Under the pieces are notes generated by a model. That model did no database searches. It was not told where the DNA came from and saw only the letters and a program-made list of their open reading frames with translations. From contig NZ_QKZV01000001.1 of NCBI RefSeq assembly GCF_003254115.1, positions 124,001-188,000 of the forward strand: a DNA stretch of 64,000 nt, given 5' to 3'. The stretch is from Hydrotalea sandarakina. Lineage in GTDB: Bacteria > Bacteroidota > Bacteroidia > Chitinophagales > Chitinophagaceae. A program made the position numbers and the translations under genes. Positions 26,886 through 36,057 of the stretch are shown here, in pieces (positions within the stretch are counted from its first letter, which is position 1; the number at the start of each line of letters is the position of its first letter).

Positions 26886-29600
26886 ATGAGATTACGCGGT
26901 AAAATTAACGTAAAAACCCTTGCGGGAAGTATAGCAATTGGCATTATACTCCTGATTTCAATGAATTTGAAGGCTTTTAACACGTCGCAAATTATTTTTT
27001 TCAATTCATTAACAGGGTTTTCTGATACTATCCCCAATAATGATACTTTACCGCTTGCAACTGATACTGTAATAGTAAAGAGTAGGAAAGATTCGAGTTT
27101 ATTGGCAAAGGATACCGGAAAATTAGCCAAAAATGATACGCTAAATTTATCAAAAGATTCACTCGATGCACCGGTGAGCTATGCTGCTGCAGATTCAGGT
27201 GTTTTGTTAATCCCTTCCAAACAATTTATTTTATATGGCAAGGCCGATGCCAAATACAAGGATATTGAGCTACAGGCAGCTATTATTAACTATAATCAAC
27301 AATCGCAATTGGTAAGAGCGTATGGGTTAAGCGATACTTCTACCGATTTAAATGCAAAGCCTAAATTAACCCAGGGTGATTCTAAATCAATAAGTGATTC
27401 TATTCTTTTTAACCTAAAAACAATGAAAGGTAGAACCACCAATAGTTTTTTTAATGAAGGAGAGTTATTTGTGCATGCCGATGTATTGAAAAAAGAAGGG
27501 AAAGATATTTTTTATGGTTACCGCGGCAGATTTACTACTTGTAATTTAGATACACCTCATTTTGCTTTTAGAACCCGAAAATTGAAAATGATTGCCAATA
27601 AATTGGCGGTAAGTGGGCCTGCTTCGCCTGAGTTTGAGGGAGTTCCCATTCCCATTGGCATTCCTTTTGGAATTTATCCTTTAACCACAGGGCGCCACTC
27701 CGGTATTTTGCCACCACAGTTTATTGTTAGTCAGGATTATGGATTGGGTTTAGAAAATTTGGGTTATTACAAAGTGTTGAGCGATAATTTTGATATCACT
27801 ACCCGTGCCAACATTTATTCCTATGGTGGATATTCGTTTAATATTAACCCTAAATATTATGTTCGTTATCATTATCAGGGTGCATTGAACTTCAGTTTCC
27901 AAAGTATTAAAGCGCTGAATCAAAATTATTTAACACCTCAGGAGTATAATACTTCAAAATCATTCATGCTTAACTGGACGCACACACGTGATAATAAAGC
28001 ACGTCCAGGAACAACGTTCAGTGCTAACGTCAACTTTGGTAGTACCAAGTATAATCAATACGTGTTGAACAATCCTTTTGTAAATTTTCAAAACCAGTTA
28101 AGTTCATCAATTAGTTATAGTAAAGATTTTGGTGGAAAGTCAAATATATCTGTCAACTTAAATCACAACCAAAACAGTAACACCGGATTGGTTAATTTAA
28201 ATTTACCTACAATTAGTTACAATGTCAATACCTTTTATCCATTCCAAAAAAAGGAACAGGTAGGTGCGCCAAAGTGGTGGGAGAGTATTGGTATTGGATA
28301 TACCGGCAATTTTACCAATCAACTTTCATTTTACGATTCGGCATTTAGTTTTAAAAGATTGTTAGATACAGCCCAATACGGCTTTACACATAATATACCC
28401 ATTACTTTAACCCTACCGCAATTGGGTCCCGTTACTTTAAGCCCATCTGTTTCCTATCAGGAAAGATGGTATGGACAAAAAATATTTCGTAATTGGGACA
28501 GCATCAACAATCGTTTAGATACCAGCATAAGAAAAGGATTTTTTGCTGCCCGGCAAATGACTTATGGCATTAGTGCCAGTACCCGAATTTTCGGAACCTA
28601 TCAGTTCAAACATTCCAGTGGCATACAAGCCATTCGCCATGAAATAAGGCCCACTATTGCCTTGAACTATTCGCCCAACATGAATGGCAAATTTTATTAT
28701 TCAATGAAGGTAGATACATTTGGCCACGTAATTCGATTTTCTCAATTTGATGGGGTAATACCGGGGGCTTTTCCCGAAGGCGCTTTTGGTGGAATAAGTT
28801 TTGGGGTTGATAATTTGCTGGAAATGAAAGTAAAAAGCAAAACAGATACTACCAATAATGGCATAAAAAAAGTGAAATTATTAGATGGCTTTGGCTTTAA
28901 CTCATCATACAACTTATTGGCCGACAGTTTTGCTTTAGCACCTTTTAATTTGTATGCACGAAGTACATTGTTTGAAAAAATAAATATTACTGCCAGTGCC
29001 ATTCTCGATCCTTATCAGGTTGACCAGTTTGGGTTTAGAAAAAATGTATTTACCTGGAACAGCAGTCACCCTACGTTAGGACGTTTAACTGGTGCCAATA
29101 TTGCCATTTCAACACAGTTTAAAAGTAAAACCAAAGATGGAAAAACTGCAAATAGCCAAATACCGGTTGATCCGTTTATGACACCTGAAGAGCAACAAAT
29201 GCAATTACAATATATACGAAATAACCCTGCTGAGTACACCGATTTTAATATACCTTGGACCTTATCGCTTTCTTATTCTTTAAACTACACCAAACAACTG
29301 CATGTTGATTCATTGAGTAGATATTCGTTTGCGAGTATATTCACCTCAAATTTAAACTTTCAAGGCGATTTTAGTTTAACCACTAAGTGGAAAGTAGGTG
29401 CCACAGGCTTCCTAGACTTTAATGCAGGAAGGTTACAACAATTAAGTATGTATTTAACCCGTGAAATGCACTGTTGGCAAATGTCTATTAATGTAACACC
29501 TATTGGATTATGGCGTTCATTCAGCATAACTTTAAATCCAAAATCAGGTATCCTTCGCGATTTAAGAATAAACCGAACCCGTATGTTTTCAAATTATTGA
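26886..29600 (+). CDS. lptD: LPS-assembly outer-membrane protein LptD
   Basis: A 904-residue protein: N-terminal hydrophobic export segment (about 12-28), an OstA-like periplasmic domain of about 200 residues (FILYGKADAKYKDIELQA), then a large transmembrane barrel rich in aromatic-alternating strands up to the C-terminus. Two parts match LptD: the short Cys-containing segment GRFTTCNLDTPHFAFR and the barrel entry VPIPIGIPFGIYPL followed by GILPPQ. It places LPS in the outer leaflet with LptE (5.3 kb). It is transcribed divergently from the amidase-MCE-OstA-like operon, and its last 7 bp overlap plsC. Confidence 0.9.
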   Translation: MRLRGKINVKTLAGSIAIGIILLISMNLKAFNTSQIIFFNSLTGFSDTIPNNDTLPLATDTVIVKSRKDSSLLAKDTGKLAKNDTLNLSKDSLDAPVSYAAADSGVLLIPSKQFILYGKADAKYKDIELQAAIINYNQQSQLVRAYGLSDTSTDLNAKPKLTQGDSKSISDSILFNLKTMKGRTTNSFFNEGELFVHADVLKKEGKDIFYGYRGRFTTCNLDTPHFAFRTRKLKMIANKLAVSGPASPEFEGVPIPIGIPFGIYPLTTGRHSGILPPQFIVSQDYGLGLENLGYYKVLSDNFDITTRANIYSYGGYSFNINPKYYVRYHYQGALNFSFQSIKALNQNYLTPQEYNTSKSFMLNWTHTRDNKARPGTTFSANVNFGSTKYNQYVLNNPFVNFQNQLSSSISYSKDFGGKSNISVNLNHNQNSNTGLVNLNLPTISYNVNTFYPFQKKEQVGAPKWWESIGIGYTGNFTNQLSFYDSAFSFKRLLDTAQYGFTHNIPITLTLPQLGPVTLSPSVSYQERWYGQKIFRNWDSINNRLDTSIRKGFFAARQMTYGISASTRIFGTYQFKHSSGIQAIRHEIRPTIALNYSPNMNGKFYYSMKVDTFGHVIRFSQFDGVIPGAFPEGAFGGISFGVDNLLEMKVKSKTDTTNNGIKKVKLLDGFGFNSSYNLLADSFALAPFNLYARSTLFEKINITASAILDPYQVDQFGFRKNVFTWNSSHPTLGRLTGANIAISTQFKSKTKDGKTANSQIPVDPFMTPEEQQMQLQYIRNNPAEYTDFNIPWTLSLSYSLNYTKQLHVDSLSRYSFASIFTSNLNFQGDFSLTTKWKVGATGFLDFNAGRLQQLSMYLTREMHCWQMSINVTPIGLWRSFSITLNPKSGILRDLRINRTRMFSNY

Positions 29601-30358
29601 TAGGTTGGTTTTTCCTGAGGATTGTTTTCGTATTTTAAATAATGATTTTTCATAATTTCAAAAACCTTATCTCGCAATTCCTTTGATTTTAAATTATCAA
29701 CTTCTACAGGGGGTAAAAAATGCATGTATAATTTATGCGGCCAGAAATAAAAGGTTTTATCAATGGGCATTGCTTTTCGGGTGTTGAAAATAAGTGCTGG
29801 TATAATGGGGTTCTTTGTTACTTCAGCTAATTTAAAAGCCCCATCGTAAAATTGTTTAAGTGGTTCTTTAGTTCTATTACGCGTTCCTTCGGGGAATATG
29901 CACATATTCATGCCTGCTTTTAAAACTTTTTTCATTTCATCAAAACTATGCAAGCGACTGCGTTCATTTTTTCTGTCCACTAAAACTGAACCTTTTTTAT
30001 AATACCAGCCAAATAAGGGAATTTTTGCGAAAGAATTCTTCGCTATTGTCTTATTGGGGCCCGGGGTATAAGGAGCTGAAATTGGAACATCGAGAAATGC
30101 ATTGTGGTTGCATGTAACAATGTAAGCTGTATTTTTTTTGAAATTTTCATAGCCATAAACCTTTAAAGGACAGCCCACCAATGGCAACCAAATGTTCATC
30201 CAGTAGCGTGATAAATCAATGAAAAGTTTTTGTCCCTTATTGCCTGGAATAACATAACAAAGCATGGAAGGAATAAAAAAAATTAAAAATGTAACAATAA
30301 ATGTAACTAAGCCCCAGAATGCCCAAATACGGGCTAAAATATTTTTTAATGTTTGCAT
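29594..30358 (-). CDS. plsC: 1-acyl-sn-glycerol-3-phosphate acyltransferase (PlsC-like)
   Basis: A 254-residue membrane acyltransferase with an N-terminal hydrophobic helix (about 10-40), the catalytic H-x4-D motif in CNHNAFLDVP (about 83-92) and the substrate motif FPEGTRNR (about 154-161). It would make phosphatidic acid from lysophosphatidic acid. ATG 30358 is chosen; the upstream in-frame codon at 30388 is TTG. It follows ung by 13 bp on the minus strand and is probably co-transcribed with it. Confidence 0.92.
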   Translation of the reverse strand: MQTLKNILARIWAFWGLVTFIVTFLIFFIPSMLCYVIPGNKGQKLFIDLSRYWMNIWLPLVGCPLKVYGYENFKKNTAYIVTCNHNAFLDVPISAPYTPGPNKTIAKNSFAKIPLFGWYYKKGSVLVDRKNERSRLHSFDEMKKVLKAGMNMCIFPEGTRNRTKEPLKQFYDGAFKLAEVTKNPIIPALIFNTRKAMPIDKTFYFWPHKLYMHFLPPVEVDNLKSKELRDKVFEIMKNHYLKYENNPQEKPTYQ

Positions 30359-30371
30359 GAGCAGTTTAAGT

Positions 30372-31043
30372 TTATAATTTCCAGTCAATTGGTGTTTTCC
30401 CCTGTTTTATCAATAGTTCATTGGTTTTACTAAAATGTTTGCAACCCAAAAAACCATTATGTGCACTTAATGGTGAGGGATGTGCTGCTTTTAAAATAAA
30501 ATGTTTGGTTGCATCAATAAATTGTTGTTTTTCTTGTGCAAAACGGCCCCAAAGTAAAAAAACAATGCCCGATTTTTCTTCTGATATTTTTTTGATGGCG
30601 GCATCGGTAAAATTCATCCACCCAATTTTTGAATGACTGGCGGCTTCATTAGCCCTAACCGTTAAAATGGCATTCAAAAGTAAAACGCCTTGTTTAGCCC
30701 AAGGGGTAAGATTGCCTGTTGAGGGTATTGGCATACCAATATCAGTATGTAATTCTTTAAAAATGTTTTGTAAAGAAGGTGGTGGCGCAATTCCATTGGG
30801 TACGCTAAAACATAAACCCATGGCTTGCCCCGGGCCATGGTAGGGGTCTTGTCCTAAAATAACCACTTTCACTTCATTAAATGGGGTGGTGTTAAATGCA
30901 TTGAAAATAAGGCTACCGGGTGGATAAATTGTTGCTCCGGTTGCTTTTTCCGTTTTTAAATGGGTTACTATTTGTAAAAAATAGGGCTTGGTAAACTCTT
31001 TTTGCAATTGTTCTTTCCAACTATTTTCAATTTTTACATCCAT
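30372..31043 (-). CDS. ung: Uracil-DNA glycosylase (family 1)
   Basis: A 223-residue base-excision repair enzyme removing uracil from DNA. Motif 1 is [14 protein letters not shown] (catalytic Asp in QDPYH, about residues 63-67) and motif 2, the DNA-intercalation loop, is [13 protein letters not shown] near residue 187. ATG 31043 gives the normal family length; an upstream TTG at 31067 would add eight residues. It is divergent from the tRNA-Arg gene. Confidence 0.95.
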   Translation of the reverse strand: MDVKIENSWKEQLQKEFTKPYFLQIVTHLKTEKATGATIYPPGSLIFNAFNTTPFNEVKVVILGQDPYHGPGQAMGLCFSVPNGIAPPPSLQNIFKELHTDIGMPIPSTGNLTPWAKQGVLLLNAILTVRANEAASHSKIGWMNFTDAAIKKISEEKSGIVFLLWGRFAQEKQQFIDATKHFILKAAHPSPLSAHNGFLGCKHFSKTNELLIKQGKTPIDWKL

Positions 31044-31056
31044 TTTTTGAAATGTG

Positions 31057-31088
31057 TTTGGATGCAAACTAATTAAAATTTAGTTTTG
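31057..31088 (+). promoter_or_regulatory. Promoter for tRNA-Arg
   Basis: TTTG (31057-31060), 20-bp spacer, TAGTTTTG (31081-31088), 14 bp before the tRNA 5' end. This is the clearest match to the Bacteroidota promoter in the window, and it is anchored to an RNA gene whose 5' end is certain. Confidence 0.8.
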
Positions 31089-31102
31089 CGCCCTAATCAT
31101 TT

Positions 31103-31176
31103 GGTTCGGTAGCTCAGCTGGATAGAGCAACTGCCTTCTAAGCAGTAGGTCATTGGTTCGAATCCAATCCGAATCA
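31103..31176 (+). tRNA. tRNA-Arg (anticodon TCT)
   Basis: A 74-nt cloverleaf. The acceptor stem GGTTCGG pairs with CCGAATC (one G-U pair), the D arm is GCTC/GAGC, the anticodon stem ACTGC/GCAGT encloses loop CTTCTAA with anticodon TCT, and the T arm is ATTGG/CCAAT with loop TTCGAAT. The discriminator is A and the CCA end is not encoded. It should read AGA and AGG codons. Own promoter upstream, terminator 10 bp downstream, so it is a single-gene unit. Confidence 0.97.
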
Positions 31177-31186
31177 CTTCAGTTTA

Positions 31187-31216
31187 AACCTTAGCATAAA
31201 TTGCTAAGGTTTTTTT
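31187..31216 (+). terminator. Rho-independent terminator after tRNA-Arg
   Basis: Perfect 10-bp stem AACCTTAGCA (31187-31196) with TGCTAAGGTT (31202-31211), 5-nt loop, continuing into a T-run through 31216. It lies between the tRNA and the convergent MFS gene. Confidence 0.92.
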
Positions 31217-31226
31217 GTATGAACTA

Positions 31227-32492
31227 TTATTTAAATGGATTTTTAGGCAAGTATTTTTCTAGGGTAGGATGAACCACTTTACCCATGCCTGCTTTTTTAA
31301 ATGCCGGAACAAAGGCAGTAACTGAAATAATACCTGCAATTCCTTCAATAAGTAATGTAAATGGTGCACTGGTTTTGTGGGCAAGGTAACCCACTAACAA
31401 ACTACCCAATGGTTGCATACCCATAAAAGCCATAACGTAATAACTAATTACCCTTCCTCGCATATTTTCTGCAACATTGGTTTGAATGTATGTATTGGTA
31501 GATGCTATTAATGCCAATAATCCGCTTTCACCCAACATTATGATTGCTAAGGCCAGCCAAAAGTTTTGCATATATGAAAACAAAATAATGCAAGAAGAAA
31601 TAAGTAAGTTGGCTAATGTAATTATTTTTAAAAAGTCCTTATCAGGCCTAAGTGTGGCAACATAAATGGCCCCCATTAAGGCACCTAGTCCGGCAATACT
31701 GTTTAACCAACTAAAGGTGGTTACGTTACCTTTAAAAATTTGTTGAGCATACACGGGGAATAAAGTATTATACGGCATTACAAAAAAGCTTATCAAAGCC
31801 ATTAATAATATGGCCGACCGAATGCCTTTACTGTTTTGTAAATACTCATATCCTTCCTTTAAATTTTGCCAAATTGGCTCATCAATGGTTTTGGCCGGTG
31901 GGGTTTTTAGTTTCATTAATAGCAGTGAAACAATTACTGCAATAAAACTTAAAAAATTCATGAAAAAACAAACACCTTCTCCAAAACTACTTAATAAAAT
32001 ACCGGCAACAGCCGGGCCTGCCAAACGTGCCAAGGTAACCATGCTTGAGTTTAAGGCAATGGCATTGGGCAAGTCTGCTTTTTTTTCAACCATCAATATC
32101 ATAAACGATTGACGGGCAGGCGTATCGAATGCATTGATAATGCCCAACATAATACTTAAAATAATTATGGTAATAACAGTATGAGTTCCCGTTATAACCA
32201 ATGCTGCTAAAATTCCTGCCTGCACCATTGATGCAATTTGCGTAATAAGTAAAGTTTTATATCGGCTGTGTCTATCAACATAAGCACCTGCATAAGGCGA
32301 TAAAAGCATTGTAGGAATTTGTCCTGCAAATGCAACCAAACCAAGCATGAAAGAAGAATGGGTTAATGTATATACCAGCCAACTCACGGCTATTCTTTGC
32401 ATCCAGGTACCAATTAACGAAATAGCCTGTCCCCCAAAGTAAAGCCTGAAATTTTTATATTGCAAAGCCCGCATGGAATTGGGTAACTGCAT
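31227..32492 (-). CDS. MFS transporter (MFS_3/EntS-like)
   Basis: A 421-residue major facilitator with about 10-12 membrane segments. The N-terminal LQYKNFRLYFGGQAISLIGTWM block and the loop with PYAGAYVDRHSRYKTLL (the conserved D-R motif between helices 2 and 3) mark the MFS_3 group that includes enterobactin and macrolide exporters. The substrate cannot be predicted. The gene appears to be alone, convergent with tRNA-Arg and divergent from hutH. Confidence 0.88.
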   Translation of the reverse strand: MQLPNSMRALQYKNFRLYFGGQAISLIGTWMQRIAVSWLVYTLTHSSFMLGLVAFAGQIPTMLLSPYAGAYVDRHSRYKTLLITQIASMVQAGILAALVITGTHTVITIIILSIMLGIINAFDTPARQSFMILMVEKKADLPNAIALNSSMVTLARLAGPAVAGILLSSFGEGVCFFMNFLSFIAVIVSLLLMKLKTPPAKTIDEPIWQNLKEGYEYLQNSKGIRSAILLMALISFFVMPYNTLFPVYAQQIFKGNVTTFSWLNSIAGLGALMGAIYVATLRPDKDFLKIITLANLLISSCIILFSYMQNFWLALAIIMLGESGLLALIASTNTYIQTNVAENMRGRVISYYVMAFMGMQPLGSLLVGYLAHKTSAPFTLLIEGIAGIISVTAFVPAFKKAGMGKVVHPTLEKYLPKNPFK

Positions 32493-32600
32493 GCTTCAAA
32501 TTTTTTCTAACCTCTTAATTGAATATCAACAAATATACATTGCAAAAAATTGAAGAACGATTAATCTTTGCTGTTGGTGGGTTTAAAAATTGCAAAAGCC

Positions 32601-32632
32601 TTGATGTGTGCATTTTGCCGACCCTATCTTTA
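32601..32632 (+). promoter_or_regulatory. Promoter for hutH
   Basis: TTG (32601-32603), 21-bp spacer, TATCTTTA (32625-32632). The -7 box is one base off consensus, the same variant as before fbp. The ATG lies 28 bp downstream. Confidence 0.45.
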
Positions 32633-32660
32633 CATTACTTTTACAACATAATTACGCCAT

Positions 32661-34160
32661 ATGAAATTGCCTTTATTTACTGTAAATACTGATTGGATTT
32701 TGCTTTCATCTGTTGCAGCTACTATTCACCAGGCTTTTGAACTTGCAGTTGATGAAAAGTCTCAACAAAATGTAAAGCAATGCCGTGCTTTTTTAAATAA
32801 TAAAATGCAGCAACAAAATGCTTTGTTTTACGGTATTAATACAGGGTTTGGTTATTTGCAAAATGTGCAAATAGACAATTCTCAAATTGAACAATTACAG
32901 CATAACTTATTAATGTCACATGCCTGTGGAATGGGTAATGAAGTACCCGATGCTATAGTAAAGTTAATGTTGCTCTTAAAAATAAAATCGTTGGTGTATG
33001 GGCATAGTGGGGTACAGTGGGTAACGGTACAGCGTTTGGTTGACTTGTATAACAATAATGTTTTACCCGTTGTTTATACGCAAGGTTCATTGGGAGCTTC
33101 CGGCGATTTGGCACCGTTAAGCCATTTAAGCTTGCCTTTAATTGGATTAGGAAAGGTTAAGTACAATAATACTGTTATGCCTACGCAACAGGCTTTGCAA
33201 ATGTTGAACTGGCAACCTGTAGCATTGCAAAGTAAAGAAGGACTTGCTTTAATTAACGGTACCCAATTTATGAGTGCTTATGGCGTTTACTGTATTGCAA
33301 AAGCCAAAAATTTGTTGAAATGGGCCAACTTAATTGCTGCTATTTCGTTTGATGCATTTTATTGTACTACCGAGCCTTTGAACAAACTTATACATGAAAT
33401 AAGAGCCCATAAAGGGCAGGTATATTGCGCTAAAGTACTTCGAGAATATTTAGCCGACAGCAACATTGCTCAGAAAAAAAAGCAACAAGTGCAAGACCCT
33501 TATTCTTTCAGATGCATTCCGCAGGTGCATGGTGCAACTGCCGATACTTTACATTTTGTGGAAGAAACCTTTACAAGAGAAATTAACTCTGTAACAGATA
33601 ATCCAAATATTTTTCCCGATGAAGATGCCATATTAAGCGGTGGGAATTTTCACGGACAGCCATTGGCGTTAGCATTGGATTTTTTATCCATTGCCATGAG
33701 CGAATTAGCCAACATAAGTGAACGAAGAACCTATCAGTTAATAAGCGGGCAACGGGGATTGCCTTTGTTTTTGGTGAAGGATCCCGGATTAAATAGTGGA
33801 TTCATGATACCACAATATACTGCAGCCGGTATTGTTAGTGAAAATAAACAATTATGCACACCGGCAAGTGTTGATAGTATTTCCTCTTCTAACAATCAGG
33901 AAGACCACGTTAGTATGGGGGCCAATGCAGCTACCAAATGCTATCAATTAATAAATAATGTGGAAAAAGTATTGGCCATTGAATTACTTACAGCAAGCCA
34001 AGCACTACACTTTAGAAGACCGGAAACAAGTTCTGCTGTGATTGAAAAAATTGTTACTGAGTTTGGAAAATTGGTGCCTTTTAATGAAAAAGATAGGGTA
34101 TTGCATGATGATATGATGTTAGCGGTTCAATTTATACAAACCCACGTGTTACCTGATTAA
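32661..34160 (+). CDS. hutH: Aromatic amino acid ammonia-lyase, probably histidine ammonia-lyase
   Basis: A 499-residue lyase with the self-forming MIO triad Ala-Ser-Gly (residues 146-148, in GSLGASGDLAPL). The selectivity position reads SH in LLMSHACGMG, as in histidine ammonia-lyases, rather than HL as in tyrosine ammonia-lyases; GNFHGQPLA and QEDHVSMGANAA are also family blocks. It would turn histidine into urocanate. No hutU, hutI or formiminoglutamase gene is nearby, so it stands alone. The 3' end overlaps the convergent T9SS-substrate gene by 12 bp. Confidence 0.85.
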   Translation: MKLPLFTVNTDWILLSSVAATIHQAFELAVDEKSQQNVKQCRAFLNNKMQQQNALFYGINTGFGYLQNVQIDNSQIEQLQHNLLMSHACGMGNEVPDAIVKLMLLLKIKSLVYGHSGVQWVTVQRLVDLYNNNVLPVVYTQGSLGASGDLAPLSHLSLPLIGLGKVKYNNTVMPTQQALQMLNWQPVALQSKEGLALINGTQFMSAYGVYCIAKAKNLLKWANLIAAISFDAFYCTTEPLNKLIHEIRAHKGQVYCAKVLREYLADSNIAQKKKQQVQDPYSFRCIPQVHGATADTLHFVEETFTREINSVTDNPNIFPDEDAILSGGNFHGQPLALALDFLSIAMSELANISERRTYQLISGQRGLPLFLVKDPGLNSGFMIPQYTAAGIVSENKQLCTPASVDSISSSNNQEDHVSMGANAATKCYQLINNVEKVLAIELLTASQALHFRRPETSSAVIEKIVTEFGKLVPFNEKDRVLHDDMMLAVQFIQTHVLPD

Positions 34161-35870
34161 TACTGTAGTGCCTTTTAATGAAAATTTTTCACCCGTTTGG
34201 CTATCGGTATAACTAAGGGTCCATACGTACGTGCCGGCGGACTGGGCTAATCCGTTAACAGTTCCATCCCATTTTTGCGTCCAATTGGTCGTATAAAAAA
34301 TAACTTGTCCATACCTGTTATAAACGGTAAATCGAAGATTAATGGCTTTGTATGCATTCAGTGGATATAAATAATCATTCAACCCATCACCATTTGGCGT
34401 AAATGCTGAGGGTACTGCTATATAACAATTGGTAACTGCTTTTAATATTTTAGTATAATTAGCCGTACAACCTGCTGTATCGGTTACTAATAATTGTATT
34501 AGGTAATTAGTTGATATATTGGTATTGGGATAATTTTGTAATGGTGGTGTTTGTAAATCACTGGTTTGTCCGTTGCCAAAATCCCAATGCCATTTTGTTA
34601 GTAAGCCCGTACTTGAATCAGTAAAAGTAACAGCTTCATTGGGGCATATATAATCGGGCGCTGAGAAGTAGGCTTTGGGTGGATAATTGTCTAATATAAA
34701 ATTTTTAATAATTGTATCGGAGCATACACTGTTACTGGCAATTAATTGAGTTGTTTTTTGTCCTAAAGTGGAATAAATAATGCCCGGATTTTCCATTGTA
34801 CTGGTAGTTGCACTATCAAAAGTCCATAACCAGTTGGTAGCATTTTGCGCTTTTAAAAAATAATCAACCGTATCATTTACACATCCCCAGTGAATGGTGT
34901 AATCAAAATCAGCCTTTACCAATTGTTGCGAAGTAATGGTAAAGGATGCTTGTGTGCCCAACGGTACCGCATTTTGGCAGTTGTCTAATAATGTGTTTCC
35001 ATCAGTGCCCATTAATTGTTGCACTGTGTACACATTGGGCGATAAAGGATTATTCAATTGCACAATAATAGAATCGGTATCAAAATTATTCACACATCCA
35101 ACTCCATAAGCCGATTGTATGGAAGCATTGGGGGTAATGGAAAAGTCGCTGCCATCTGCTGCAATAGAACTACACAAAACAGTTTTATTCATTTTAATGG
35201 CAATTTCTTTACCACCACAAATGCCTGAAGCATTGGTATAAGTTGGCAAATTAGGATCGGTAATGCTGGCAGTACCACCGGTAAAATTCAAGGTATAACC
35301 ACTTTGGCTATCGGTATAATGGCTCACCAATAATAAGTAGGTATGTCCCTGAATAAGGGTTGGCGGTTTGCTAAACGGTGAAACTCCGCCCTGCGCATAA
35401 GTTGGGGCTGAGGCACATTGGTTGGCAGCACTGGCAGTGTCGGCAGTACCGGTTAATCCGCCTACACCCGACCAGTTGCAGCATACAAACAAGCTAGGGT
35501 CGGTAAAAACATTATTCGGATTAACACCCGTTATATCAAATATTTGCCAATCATAATCATCTGAAATTGTGTTGGGTGTAATAACGAAAACAAGGGTGCC
35601 TGTTTGGTAGCAGGTAAATTTATACCAATAAGGATTTTTATTGGTTGCAATAAAACTGTTAGGACCGGTGGCACACACCGGAACAGGTATGCTGTTAGTA
35701 CCGCAAATGCTCACCGACCCTTGTGAAAAGCTTTTAACTCCGCAAACCGGAAAAGCAGTAGTGGGGGTTTGGCCTTTTAAAGTACAAATAGGTTGAGCAT
35801 GCAGGTTTAAAGTGGCTATACAACAAGTAATGATGGATAGAAAGAATATATATCTAAAAAAAGTTATCAA
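34149..35870 (-). CDS. Secreted PKD-domain protein with type B T9SS sorting domain
   Basis: A 573-residue extracellular protein. A signal peptide ends LNLHAQ; several beta-sandwich segments follow, including one PKD domain around residues 395-470 (WHWDFGNGQTSDLQTPPLQNY pattern). The last 85 residues form the gliding-motility-associated C-terminal (CHU_C) domain, starting PSAFTPNGDGLNDYLYP and ending in a basic strand, which directs export by the type IX system. The start is TTG: no in-frame ATG exists before the signal peptide, and a TGA lies two codons upstream. About ten cysteines suggest disulfides. The ligand or role is unknown. Confidence 0.85.
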   Translation of the reverse strand: MITFFRYIFFLSIITCCIATLNLHAQPICTLKGQTPTTAFPVCGVKSFSQGSVSICGTNSIPVPVCATGPNSFIATNKNPYWYKFTCYQTGTLVFVITPNTISDDYDWQIFDITGVNPNNVFTDPSLFVCCNWSGVGGLTGTADTASAANQCASAPTYAQGGVSPFSKPPTLIQGHTYLLLVSHYTDSQSGYTLNFTGGTASITDPNLPTYTNASGICGGKEIAIKMNKTVLCSSIAADGSDFSITPNASIQSAYGVGCVNNFDTDSIIVQLNNPLSPNVYTVQQLMGTDGNTLLDNCQNAVPLGTQASFTITSQQLVKADFDYTIHWGCVNDTVDYFLKAQNATNWLWTFDSATTSTMENPGIIYSTLGQKTTQLIASNSVCSDTIIKNFILDNYPPKAYFSAPDYICPNEAVTFTDSSTGLLTKWHWDFGNGQTSDLQTPPLQNYPNTNISTNYLIQLLVTDTAGCTANYTKILKAVTNCYIAVPSAFTPNGDGLNDYLYPLNAYKAINLRFTVYNRYGQVIFYTTNWTQKWDGTVNGLAQSAGTYVWTLSYTDSQTGEKFSLKGTTVLIR

Positions 35871-36023
35871 AATTCAGGCAGTTTTACTATTTAATGAATG
35901 GCAAATTAGGCATTCTGCTGCTTTGTCTGAATGTTTTAACAAATTCAAAGCTATTTTAATAACTAAAATAAACGTAGTTCACGGTACTCTGTTTATCTGT
36001 ATGTTTTATTTAGGCGTATAGCG

Positions 36024-36031
36024 TACATTTG
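36024..36031 (+). promoter_or_regulatory. Possible -7 box for glnS
   Basis: TACATTTG matches TAnnTTTG exactly, 26 bp before ATG 36058. A clear TTG at -33 is absent. Confidence 0.4.
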
Positions 36032-36057
36032 TCACCCATAACAATATTTTTTGCGGT

